NCBI GenBank assembly: GCA_003166955.1
Contig: PMUI01000103.1
Span: 1 to 58,428 of the forward strand
DNA length: 58,428 nt
Direction: 5' to 3'
Source: Acidobacterium sp.
GTDB taxonomy: Bacteria; Acidobacteriota; Terriglobia; Terriglobales; Acidobacteriaceae
The notes under the pieces were generated by a model that did not search any database, was not told the origin of the DNA, and saw only the letters and a list, made by a program, of their open reading frames with translations. Position 1 is the stretch's first letter; every line of letters starts with the position of its first letter. The translations under genes and the position numbers were made by a program. Positions 42,997 through 51,167 of the stretch are shown in pieces.

Positions 42997-45816
42997 CTAG
43001 TGTTCGCGGCTGAAGGTGTAGCGGAGGCCGCCAGCGTAGGTCGGGTGGTAGTATTCGCGCTGCACGACATACTGCGGGCTGCCGTTGTAGAAGCCAAACA
43101 CTTCGTTATTCAGATTCAACCCGTAACCATAGACCGAGAATCCGTTCCAAAAGCGGTAACTCGCCTGCGTGTCAAACTGGTAATGCGCATAGAGGTAGTT
43201 ATCGCCGGAAGGCCCCTTAATCCCGACCGAGTCTGCGCCGTCCGTCCACTGATAGGCATAGATCATGGCATCGTCGAACGTCATGCCCACCCGCATCGAG
43301 AAGCGATTCGTATCGTAAGTCGGGCTGATATTCCACGTATTCGGCGCCTGCCGCAGCAGCGCGGGCGAGTCGCTGCGGCCCGGAATATCGTGCGCCACCG
43401 AAGTCGTATAGCTGTAATTCGCCGAGATCCCGAACCCGCCTAAGGCTCCCGGCATCCACGACAACCGCTGCTGGAAGCCAAACTCGACCCCCTGCACGTG
43501 CGCGCTCCCCGCGTTGCCCGGCTGGGTCACCAGATATCCGGCAAAAGGCCCCGTGGTCGGCTTGGTCTGAACCGTCGTAATGGGGTCGCCCAGATCCTTG
43601 AAGAAGTATCCCGTCTGGATTAGTCCTACAGGATTCAGATATCGCTCGTAGAGCACATCGTAATTGTTCGCGGTTTCCGCTTTAAGGCTAGGATTGCCGA
43701 CGCTGATCGTCGGTGGCGTCTGCGTCTTGTCCGGCTGTCCGACGGCCGCCGATACATCCTGCGGATCGGGCCGCGCCAAACCACGTCCATACACCAGGCG
43801 CACATCGGAATTCTTGTCGAGCGCGAACCGCAGCGAAGCGCTGGGCAGCACGTTGAGGTAATCGCCGCCCGCCTTGAACGACAGCGTGTTCGCTGTCTCG
43901 TCAAAGCTGGTCGTGTCCAGATGCGTCGCTTCGATGCGAACCCCGGCCACCAGGCGGATGTTCCCGGTGAAGTCGAGCGTGTTCATGACATACCCAGCCG
44001 GTATCCGCTCCACTAAGTCATAGTTATTCGAGTTAGCGCCTGGCCCGCCATTAATCTGGAAATCACCTGGATTTGTAAGGACCCACCCTTTCACTTTGCC
44101 CCAGTCAGTCACCGTCCCGTAGCTCACTCCGTTGTGCTTATAAGTATTGTCGTAATAATCCGGATCGCTGAAATCGCTGTTCCATTCCGGATGAGCAACA
44201 TCGGGGATGGGAATCGGATTGCCACTGGCGTCGGTGGGCACCACGTAGGCCTTGTCGTAGGTGTCGTCGAATTTGTGCGCATTCCGAATCTTGGCGCCGA
44301 ACTCGATGGTCGAGAAATGCGTGCCGAGATGGTAGATGTGCGCGTAGGATGCCGCGCCCTGCAGGTTGAGCTGGACGCTCTGGCCAAAGGTGGGCGGATC
44401 CCACTCGATCAGGCCGTAGTTATTGCGGTCCGTGGCATTGTCGGCGCCCGTGCCAAAGCATCCCGCGCTCCAGCCCGGACGGTTCACGCTCACCGCAACC
44501 GACTGGTCGTTCGTGCAACCGATGTTGGGATCGCCCATCCATTGATAGTTGGCGCCGCCCGAGCCGCTGAGCGATCGCGAACGGGAGACAGCCGCGTTCC
44601 ACGTGAGCCAGGAAGATCCGAAGACGTGCCGGCCCTCAAGGTTGAGGCTGCCAATCGCCATGTTCGGACGCCGCCAGTCCTGGCTGTAGACGGGGTTAGA
44701 GCCGTCGTTCAAAGTAAACACCCATTTATGACCCCAGTTGCGAAAAGTGGAAAACAAACCACGCAGCGCGATCGTCGATCCTGGACCGAGCCGGTAATCC
44801 GTGCTGCCGGCAGCACCCCACCGCGTTCGGTTGTACTTGTAGTCGCGCAGATCTGCGCTGCTGTAGTGCGGTACGGCGTCGCCTGGTGTTGGCACCGGCT
44901 CAATATCGTTAATGCCACGCCCGTTGTAGTCGTAAGTCCCGCCCAGCAGCACCCCCAGCCTCTTGTCAGGACCAAACCGCTTGCCGATGGTCCCCCCAAA
45001 CTGATCCACGCCTACGCCGCTCAGGATCGGCGTATAGCCGCCCACCCCGAAGAGATCGACAGTAGGCGTTTCCTCTGCCGTCTTGGTAACAAGGTTGACC
45101 GATCCACCGATTCCATCGGCATCCATGTTAGCCTGCAGCGTCTTGTTCACCTCGACGGAAGAAACCAGGTCGGACGCAATCGTATCGAGCTTGATTTGCC
45201 GAACTCCGCTCTCCGGCGACGGAATCGTTATCCCATCGACCATGGTGTTACTCAGCCGCGGCTCGGTCCCGCGAATCTGAACGTACTTGCCCTCTCCCTC
45301 GTCGCGCTCGATTGTGACGGAGGGCATTCTGCCAAGGGCATCCGCAATGTTCGCATTCGGCAGCGAAGTAATAACTTCGGATGGTAGTATTTGTAGAATG
45401 TTGTCGGCGGCGCGTGTCTCGTTGATAGCTTCCGCTTCGCCGTGAGGCCGCGTCGCCGTCACGATGACGTCCTCGCGATTGGACGCCACCTTGAGTTCAG
45501 GCGCAAGCCGGGCGATCTGCCCCGCGACTACCGTCACACTCGTTGTATAGGACGCAAACCCGACATAAGAGACCGTAACCGTGTAGACGCCCGGCGCCAG
45601 ATCCAGCACCGTGAAGTGACCTTCCTCGCCCGACGTCACGACGCGATCGCTCGGTTGAACGTGGATCTCGGCGCCTTTCAGCACCGCCCCCTGCACATCC
45701 GTGACAACCCCTGTGATAACACCCATCGTTGCCTGCCCAATTGCCGGTTGCGGGGCGTGGAGTACACATAGGGTTAATATAAGGGGAAAGATAATGGAAA
45801 GAGTTCGTGGGCGCAT
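42997..45816 (-). CDS. TonB-dependent outer-membrane receptor
   Basis: 939 residues. Signal peptide to AIGQ (about 28), a carboxypeptidase-regulatory-like domain (about 32-110: ITGVVTDVQGAVLKGAEIHV), a plug domain (ILPSEVITSLPNANIADALGRMPSV; QIRGTEPRLSNTMVDG), and a barrel ending in a C-terminal YTFSREH. This is the Caulobacter/Xanthomonas-type receptor group often linked to sugar or peptide uptake. AGGAG lies 6 nt before the ATG. Upstream lies a 16-bp palindrome. The amidohydrolase gene follows 133 bp downstream, so imported peptides may be processed by it (inference). Confidence 0.93.
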   Translation of the reverse strand: MRPRTLSIIFPLILTLCVLHAPQPAIGQATMGVITGVVTDVQGAVLKGAEIHVQPSDRVVTSGEEGHFTVLDLAPGVYTVTVSYVGFASYTTSVTVVAGQIARLAPELKVASNREDVIVTATRPHGEAEAINETRAADNILQILPSEVITSLPNANIADALGRMPSVTIERDEGEGKYVQIRGTEPRLSNTMVDGITIPSPESGVRQIKLDTIASDLVSSVEVNKTLQANMDADGIGGSVNLVTKTAEETPTVDLFGVGGYTPILSGVGVDQFGGTIGKRFGPDKRLGVLLGGTYDYNGRGINDIEPVPTPGDAVPHYSSADLRDYKYNRTRWGAAGSTDYRLGPGSTIALRGLFSTFRNWGHKWVFTLNDGSNPVYSQDWRRPNMAIGSLNLEGRHVFGSSWLTWNAAVSRSRSLSGSGGANYQWMGDPNIGCTNDQSVAVSVNRPGWSAGCFGTGADNATDRNNYGLIEWDPPTFGQSVQLNLQGAASYAHIYHLGTHFSTIEFGAKIRNAHKFDDTYDKAYVVPTDASGNPIPIPDVAHPEWNSDFSDPDYYDNTYKHNGVSYGTVTDWGKVKGWVLTNPGDFQINGGPGANSNNYDLVERIPAGYVMNTLDFTGNIRLVAGVRIEATHLDTTSFDETANTLSFKAGGDYLNVLPSASLRFALDKNSDVRLVYGRGLARPDPQDVSAAVGQPDKTQTPPTISVGNPSLKAETANNYDVLYERYLNPVGLIQTGYFFKDLGDPITTVQTKPTTGPFAGYLVTQPGNAGSAHVQGVEFGFQQRLSWMPGALGGFGISANYSYTTSVAHDIPGRSDSPALLRQAPNTWNISPTYDTNRFSMRVGMTFDDAMIYAYQWTDGADSVGIKGPSGDNYLYAHYQFDTQASYRFWNGFSVYGYGLNLNNEVFGFYNGSPQYVVQREYYHPTYAGGLRYTFSREH

Positions 45817-45907
45817 AGCTCTCCTGAGTCCGGATTAGACCCGGATAAGTTGGGGTGGGTCGAACTGCCTGTTACAGGTCTGTGCGGAGTCTAGGCAGGA
45901 TCGCTGA

Positions 45908-45923
45908 AGCGGTGATCACCGCT
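45908..45923. promoter_or_regulatory. 16-bp perfect palindrome upstream of the TonB receptor
   Basis: AGCGGTGATCACCGCT, about 90 bp before the receptor start codon. Its size and place suit a repressor or activator site; the protein is not in this window. Confidence 0.45.
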
Positions 45924-46040
45924 GGATGAATAAACGGGGAATTTCTGGCCGGCGGGTCCGGCCCACGGTGGATATCCAGCCCCCCCCGAGAACTTCACGT
46001 GAACAGTAACAACGCCATCGTCGCGCCAAAGCCGGAGCTT

Positions 46041-47147
46041 CTACGGCTGCCCACCCTGCAAAAACGCCCCAATGTGCTCGTTCAAAAACTTCTCATCCCC
46101 CGGCCCCGCCCCAGCCCCCGCCGGATGCCCCCACAGCGAAGGAATCGGCATCAGCGTGCAGTGCGGAATAAACTGCGCCTCATACTTCGCGTCCTCGACC
46201 GGAAAATACAGGTCCGTCGCCGACGGCATGTACAGCACCTGCGCCTTGATCGACCCCAGCGCCTTCTCCTCATCCCCGCCAAATCCCTGCGTCGTCCCCA
46301 CGTTGTGCTGCTCCCAGGTCCGCAGCTGCAAAATCAAATTGTTCGCGTCCGCGTTCGGAATAAAATGCGTCCGGTAATCGTCGATCACTTGCTGCAGCGT
46401 CGTCCCCGGCTTCGCGTCCGTCTTCCATAACTCCTTCCGCCACCACTCCTGCGAATAAAGCCACGCCGTCCACACCAGCGCAAATTCCTCGATCCCCTTC
46501 TCGGGCTCCGTCGCGTAGTCGCCACCCTTAAACGCCGGATCGGTCGTGATCGCCCCAATCTCGCTCTCGTTCCGGACAATCCCGTGCCCATACGTCCGCG
46601 CCGTCCCCGACGTCGCCACAATCCGATCCATGAAATCCGGATACGACACCGCCCACTGGAACGCCTGCTGCGCCCCCATCGAGAATCCAATCACCGCCTG
46701 CAAGTGCGGAACCCCCAGCTCCTTCGTCAGCAGCTCGTGCACCGCCTCCACGTTGTCCCGAATCGTCATCGTCGGAAACCGCGGCCCATGCAACGGCTCC
46801 GGCGTGTTGCTCGGCGACGACGACCGCCCGTTCCCAAACAATTCCGACGTGACCAGAAACTCTTTCTCCGGATCGAGCGCCCTCCCCTTCCCAATCAGCC
46901 ACTCGTACCCGTGCATCTCCGCCATGTAATGCGACGGCAGCAGGATCGCGTTGTCCCCCGCCGCGTTGAGCTTCCCGTACGTCCCATACACAATCTTCGC
47001 CTCGGGCAACACCACCCCGCTTTCCGTCTTGAAGTTGTGAATCACATACGAGTGCTCCACCGGCTCCGTCCCCTTCGGGGCAGCCGCATCCTGCGCGCCT
47101 CCCGCGAAGGGACACAACAAAAGCAAACTCGTGATCAACAACTTCAT
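46041..47147 (-). CDS. Exported alpha/beta hydrolase, homoserine acetyltransferase-like
   Basis: 368 residues. Signal peptide to GGAQ (about 19). The fold and order match the MetX-like group: YGTYGKLNAAGDNAILLPSH, ELFGNGRSSSPSNTP, nucleophile Ser156 in GFSMGAQQ, Asp in PSATDLYFPVED and His in LWGHPAGAG. True MetX is cytosolic; the signal peptide here argues for an exported esterase or acyltransferase instead of methionine synthesis. The next hydrolase gene lies 100 bp upstream on the same strand. Confidence 0.87.
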   Translation of the reverse strand: MKLLITSLLLLCPFAGGAQDAAAPKGTEPVEHSYVIHNFKTESGVVLPEAKIVYGTYGKLNAAGDNAILLPSHYMAEMHGYEWLIGKGRALDPEKEFLVTSELFGNGRSSSPSNTPEPLHGPRFPTMTIRDNVEAVHELLTKELGVPHLQAVIGFSMGAQQAFQWAVSYPDFMDRIVATSGTARTYGHGIVRNESEIGAITTDPAFKGGDYATEPEKGIEEFALVWTAWLYSQEWWRKELWKTDAKPGTTLQQVIDDYRTHFIPNADANNLILQLRTWEQHNVGTTQGFGGDEEKALGSIKAQVLYMPSATDLYFPVEDAKYEAQFIPHCTLMPIPSLWGHPAGAGAGPGDEKFLNEHIGAFLQGGQP

Positions 47148-47215
47148 GGCGTAATCTCCCTGGAATTAAATTGGATTGGAATCGAAGGCCCCGCGCCCCT
47201 GACAATGTCATGCCT

Positions 47216-47250
47216 TGTGGCCTGTGCACTGTGGCCCGTGGCCTGTGCTC
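47216..47250. repeat. Heptamer array (5 units, TGTGGCC type)
   Basis: TGTGGCC, TGTGCAC, TGTGGCC, CGTGGCC, TGTGCTC. The last unit overlaps the stop codon of the hydrolase at 47249. Confidence 0.8.
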
Positions 47251-48178
47251 AGCGCTCGTTCAAAAATTCCCCCAGCACGCTGCGATACTTCTCCGGCTCC
47301 TCATACGCCGGCAAATGCCCGCTCTTCTCGAAGAACACGATCTTCGCCCCCGCAATCGCATGCGCCATCTTCCACGCATTCACAGGCGCCACATTCATGT
47401 CGTACCGCCCTGTGATCACCAGCACCGGAAAATGAAATCCCTTCACCGCCTCGGTCAGATCGAGCACCTCCGCCGACTGCCCCACCGCTCGCCCCACCGC
47501 AGGCTCGTACCCTAAATCTCCCATCTTCGCCATGTACTCATCACACTTCTCCGGTGAATAGAAAATCATCCGAAAATGATTCCGCAATCCCGCCTGCGCC
47601 GCCGCGTCCGAATCCGCGCCCAGCTTCTTCGCCTCCGCCTCATCCTCTTCCTCGATATCCGGAAACGTCTGTGGCAGTAAATGCACCATTGCCTTGAACG
47701 AGGGCGGCGGCGAGTCCGACAGCACCAGCTTCGCCACGTGCTCCGGATGCGCCGCCGCATACGCCATCACCAGAAACCCGCCGTACGAATCGCCCACCAG
47801 CGCCACTTTCCCAATCCCAAAATGCGCCCGCACCGCCTCCAGATCCGCCACCTGCGCATCCATCGTCTGCGGCGCGCCCATGGCCACGCGCTTCGACGCC
47901 CCCGTCCCGCGCTGATCGTACAAAATCGTCAGCCGATCCCGCCCCACCTGCTCCCACAGATCGTTCACCATCATGTACGCATGCGACAGCCCCGGGCCGC
48001 CATTCACCGCAATCACCGGCAGCGCATCCCCGCGCACCCCAAACGTCTCGTACCCAATCTCCACCTGCGCCGTATGAATCGAGCCCGTCTCATGCGCAAC
48101 AGTCTGCGCAACCGCACTCAACGCCCCCGCAAGCAACACCCCCGCCACCATCAACCGCAGCATCAAACCCAACCTCAC
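47249..48178 (-). CDS. Exported proline iminopeptidase-like alpha/beta hydrolase
   Basis: 309 residues with a signal peptide (to about 25, SAVAQ). Oxyanion HGGPG-like NGGPGLSHAY, DQRGTGAS, nucleophile Ser131 in GDSYGG, Asp in GRYDMNV and His in KSGHLPAYE complete the catalytic triad. The GGPG plus DQRG pair is characteristic of proline iminopeptidase family S33. It probably frees N-terminal residues from peptides in the periplasm. It is upstream of, and possibly cotranscribed with, the MetX-like hydrolase. Confidence 0.9.
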   Translation of the reverse strand: MRLGLMLRLMVAGVLLAGALSAVAQTVAHETGSIHTAQVEIGYETFGVRGDALPVIAVNGGPGLSHAYMMVNDLWEQVGRDRLTILYDQRGTGASKRVAMGAPQTMDAQVADLEAVRAHFGIGKVALVGDSYGGFLVMAYAAAHPEHVAKLVLSDSPPPSFKAMVHLLPQTFPDIEEEDEAEAKKLGADSDAAAQAGLRNHFRMIFYSPEKCDEYMAKMGDLGYEPAVGRAVGQSAEVLDLTEAVKGFHFPVLVITGRYDMNVAPVNAWKMAHAIAGAKIVFFEKSGHLPAYEEPEKYRSVLGEFLNER

Positions 48179-48244
48179 GCAGCCAGAATGGAGAGGAGCA
48201 TAGCACGCTCGCGCCGGTGGGAAGGCTTTGCACGAACAGCGAAG

Positions 48245-49051
48245 CTACCAGAGAACCTTGATCGCGAGTTGAATCCCCAACCCCGATACGATCGCGATGA
48301 GGCTGCTGATCAGCGTGCCCACTAGAAAGTATTCGGCGAAGTCTGCTTGTTCAAGGTCACGGGCACGAAAGAGACCCTTTGCTGTGATCAGGAAAGCCAG
48401 AGCTGCCCAGGCACCCATGGAAACGAAGATCAATAGCAAAAGACGCTCAATATTGCCGATGATGCGGCCGCGATTATATTCGGCAACATCGACCTTGCGA
48501 TATTCCGGCGTTGACGGCTGGGCAGAAACATGCCGTCGGCGTTCCGGCAGAATCCTGCCTTTGTTGAGCGCTCCGCGCACGATGTAAGTGCCGCCGCGCA
48601 GACTAAACACCACAACCGCAATAACGATATAGACAACGGCTAGCTGGCGGCTGTCCAGGTGAGAGCCTGATGGCACGGACGGTACGCCGCGTACTACGGC
48701 GAGCGCCACGACCGCCAGTACGAAGCTCAGGTTTGCCCCAATTTCCAGCTCGGCCAAATAACTCGGGGAGATTCGGCTCCGAACCAGGGGCAGCAGGATC
48801 GCGAATACCAGTGTGCAAGCTCCCAGACTCCAGTCCCAGTGCGCAATCCAAAGAACCAGAGATGTCAGAACCAGACTCCTGATTGACACCGCCGCTACCC
48901 ATGGCGCCCTCCAGGGAGTCGGGTGGCTCCTCCGAAGATCCCGCACATGGTCGGCTGGCCACGTGTAGTTGGCCAGGGTCCAGATAAGAATCATCCTTGC
49001 GCCGAAGTACACCAGCGGCAGGTGCGCGAGGATGTACTGTTGAAGGCTCAT
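48245..49051 (-). CDS. DUF3307-like integral membrane protein, partner of SatD-like gene
   Basis: 268 residues with about seven hydrophobic helices. The start YILAHLPLVYFGARMILIW lies early in the protein, as in DUF3307 members. The central cytoplasmic loop (about 150-195) is basic: NKGRILPERRRHVSAQPSTP and RKVDVAEYNRGRIIGNIERLL. The loop ending with RxIGNxER is a feature I associate with DUF3307 proteins paired with SatD. The ATG overlaps the upstream SatD-like stop by four bases (ATGA), so the pair is one translational unit. Function unknown; the stated family rests on pattern and gene pairing. Confidence 0.75.
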   Translation of the reverse strand: MSLQQYILAHLPLVYFGARMILIWTLANYTWPADHVRDLRRSHPTPWRAPWVAAVSIRSLVLTSLVLWIAHWDWSLGACTLVFAILLPLVRSRISPSYLAELEIGANLSFVLAVVALAVVRGVPSVPSGSHLDSRQLAVVYIVIAVVVFSLRGGTYIVRGALNKGRILPERRRHVSAQPSTPEYRKVDVAEYNRGRIIGNIERLLLLIFVSMGAWAALAFLITAKGLFRARDLEQADFAEYFLVGTLISSLIAIVSGLGIQLAIKVLW

Positions 49052-49731
49052 TTCGGGCGGGGCGCGGTTGCGATTCTGAGTATGGCACACAGCGCCTGCT
49101 CTCCGGCATGGAACGACTCCCAGCCCGCTGCCTTTTTGTGCTGACTCACCGCCTGAGGCGACTGATTCATGAGTCTGGCAATTTCGACCTGAGAATAGCC
49201 CTGCCGTAGAAACCCCAGAACGCGGAGTTGTATCGAACTGCGCTTGTGCACATGAAACGAAAGAAGACGCGCGATGCCATTCGCCACCTCGTCGATCTCC
49301 TCGCCAAAACCAACAAATACGCCCCCGAGGATCTCTCCGGATTTCGCAGTTTCGATCGCCGCGCGCGCGCGGTGCAATGCGGGACCGTCGAGGTTGATCG
49401 CATAGGGAGGAATTGCGGTATCGATTGTGCCGTAACCGATGCCGAGCCGGAACGCCGGTAGCCCCAAAGCGCCTGTCACGTCCCAGATCAGATCGGGAAG
49501 AACCGATGAATCCTTCAGAATGCCCTGAAACTCGTCGCCCAGAGTAATGGCAAATTTTGAAACCAGTGCAGAACGATATCGCTTGCTCCGATTCAATGCA
49601 CCAATATATTCGCTAAAGCGGCTTTGAACGCTCTTCCGCTCGGCGCTGGAAAGAGCGCGGGAGGAGAGCATGTCTCCGATGACCGCGATATAAGACTCGT
49701 CACCCCGGCGAACTCTGACAATCCGAACCAT
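49048..49731 (-). CDS. SatD-like protein: cyclase-like domain plus HTH
   Basis: 227 residues. Residues 11-145 can be aligned with a class III nucleotidyl cyclase core: Asp20 in YIAVIGDMLSSR, Gly65-Asp66 in ITLGDEFQ, FRLGIGYG (94-101), and LHRARAAIETAKSGEIL (119-135), equivalent to the VNxAxR...AKPGEIL segment. The two metal Asp are kept, but the catalytic Asn and Arg positions are His120 and Ala124. Residues 178-203 form an HTH (YSQVEIARLMNQSPQAVSQHKK). SatD-family assignment rests on this layout. It overlaps the membrane-protein gene by four bases. The ATG lies at the apparent transcription start. Confidence 0.75.
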   Translation of the reverse strand: MVRIVRVRRGDESYIAVIGDMLSSRALSSAERKSVQSRFSEYIGALNRSKRYRSALVSKFAITLGDEFQGILKDSSVLPDLIWDVTGALGLPAFRLGIGYGTIDTAIPPYAINLDGPALHRARAAIETAKSGEILGGVFVGFGEEIDEVANGIARLLSFHVHKRSSIQLRVLGFLRQGYSQVEIARLMNQSPQAVSQHKKAAGWESFHAGEQALCAILRIATAPRPK

Positions 49732-49732
49732 G

Positions 49733-49841
49733 AATCAAGCATAAACAGTTGATTAGCAAATAATCAAGCTCCATAGCTTAACTACTACTAAATCAATTCA
49801 TTATGCTTGATTTATTAATAATCAAGCATAAAGACTTGATT
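49733..49841. promoter_or_regulatory. Three 22-bp inverted-repeat boxes upstream of the SatD-like gene
   Basis: Box 1 (49733-49754) and box 3 (49820-49841) read AATCAAGCATAA-N4-TTGATT and agree at 20 of 22 positions. Box 2 (49791-49812) is the same motif on the other strand. A fourth half-box AATCAAGC is at 49762. Boxes 2 and 3 also create a palindrome GCTTGATT-TATTAAT-AATCAAGC (49805-49827). The tract is strongly AT-rich in a GC-rich genome. Confidence 0.9.
49738..49767 (-). promoter_or_regulatory. Promoter of the SatD-like operon, apparently leaderless
   Basis: Minus strand: -35 TTGATT (49767-49762), 18-bp spacer, -10 TATGCT (49743-49738). The expected start of transcription falls at 49731-49732, the A of the ATG, and no Shine-Dalgarno is present. 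Both hexamers are part of the repeated box motif, so box binding would cover the promoter. Confidence 0.6.
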
Positions 49842-50024
49842 GAAGACCTGGCCGCTCTCACGTCCACCCCAGGGAGAAGCTGCGATTGGTCCCTCCGTTG
49901 ACCACGCAGGTTCCACACCCCGCATCTCACACTCTGTTCACATCCCCCTGGCCCAACCCTCCGCAAACTGGAGTCCTATGGAGTTTCCCGGCTTCCCCCA
50001 TCCCCCCACGCCGAGCCCAGCCTG

Positions 50025-51026
50025 ATGCGCCGCATCATGATGTTCCTCAACCCGCTGCTCATCCATAATCAAAAGCGCCGCGCCCAGGTCGAAGAGATCG
50101 CCGAACTCCTCAGCGGCTACGGCTCCGACGTCCATCTCCAGGAAACCCTCTCCGCCCACTCCGCCGGCCAGCAGGCCGCCGACGCTGTCGCTGCCGGCTT
50201 TGACTCCTTCCTCGTCTGCGGCGGCGACGGCACCGTCTTCCAGGTCATGCAGGGCCTCGCCGGATCCGAAGCCACCCTCGGTGTCCTCCCCTTCGGCACC
50301 GGCAACGTCATCGCGCAAAATCTCCGCATGCCCCGCGATCCTCTCCGCGCCGCGCGTCTCCTCATCAATGCGCAGCCCCGCGAAGTCTCACTCGGCGAAG
50401 TCACCCTCAATCCCACCGGCCACAAACAAATGCGCAGCTGGTACTTTTTCATCGCCGCCGGCATGGGCGTCCACGCCGCCCTCATGAACTTCGCCCCCAC
50501 CGGCCAGGGCAAGCGCCGCGGCGGCCGCCTCGCCTACTTCGTCGGAGGCTTTCGCCTCCTCGTCGATCACCCCATCCAGCCCTTCCAGCTCGAAATGACC
50601 ACAATCGGCGGAGCCACCAGAACCGTCACCGCCTGCGAAGCCATCGCCACCCACGTTCCCGAAATCAATCGCTGGCGTTCCGGCGGCGACCCCTTCGCCG
50701 CCACGCTCCGCGTCGCCTGGGTCCCACCCACCGGACGCCTCGGCCTTGGCCACGCCAGCTTTCACGCCCTCGCCACCGGCAAAAGCGAAGGCCACAGCGG
50801 CTGGGGCAACCTGCCCTTCCCGCAATATGTGACCGTCACCCGTATGATTTGCCGCCCGCTCAACGGAACCCAATACCTCGCCCCGCTCCTCGTCGAAGCC
50901 GACGGCGAAGTCCTCGGCGCCAGCTACACCGTCATCGCCGCTAGCGACAAAAAACTAAAACTCCTCTGGCCCGCAAGACCTGCATCGCCGCAAATCTCAC
51001 CAAAAGAGAAGAGCCTGTCATCCTGA
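50025..51026 (+). CDS. Diacylglycerol kinase-family lipid kinase
   Basis: 333 residues. The catalytic-domain signature FLVCGGDGTVFQVM (GGDGT at 66-70) and GVLPFGTGNVIAQNL are unmistakable for the DagK/YegS/sphingosine-kinase fold. The C-terminal half is the beta-sandwich domain ending in LVEADGE, the usual family end. It phosphorylates a lipid, probably diacylglycerol or undecaprenol-like, at the inner membrane. It is divergent from the SatD-like operon. Its last codons and TGA stop (51024-51026) are provided by a REP element, so the final residues EEKSLSS are probably acquired. Confidence 0.92.
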   Translation: MRRIMMFLNPLLIHNQKRRAQVEEIAELLSGYGSDVHLQETLSAHSAGQQAADAVAAGFDSFLVCGGDGTVFQVMQGLAGSEATLGVLPFGTGNVIAQNLRMPRDPLRAARLLINAQPREVSLGEVTLNPTGHKQMRSWYFFIAAGMGVHAALMNFAPTGQGKRRGGRLAYFVGGFRLLVDHPIQPFQLEMTTIGGATRTVTACEAIATHVPEINRWRSGGDPFAATLRVAWVPPTGRLGLGHASFHALATGKSEGHSGWGNLPFPQYVTVTRMICRPLNGTQYLAPLLVEADGEVLGASYTVIAASDKKLKLLWPARPASPQISPKEKSLSS

Positions 51027-51104
51027 GCGAAGCATTCGAATTTCAGCGCGCGTGCAGTTCGCGCGCTGAAGCAATTCAGACGAGAGTCGAAGGACCTGCA
51101 GTTT
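51015..51104 (+). repeat. REP family copy E (full form with hairpin)
   Basis: 5' module CTGTCATCCTGAGCGAAGC (51015-51033), central stem TTCAGCGCGC/GCGCGCTGAA (51042-51051 with 51061-51070), 3' module GAGAGTCGAAGGACCTGCAG (51082-51101) followed by TTT. It overlaps the lipid-kinase stop codon. Confidence 0.8.
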
Positions 51105-51167
51105 CTGTTTTCTTCGAATGCGGGTACAAACGAGGCTGGTTCATTCTCTTCGAGAGAGACAGCACCC

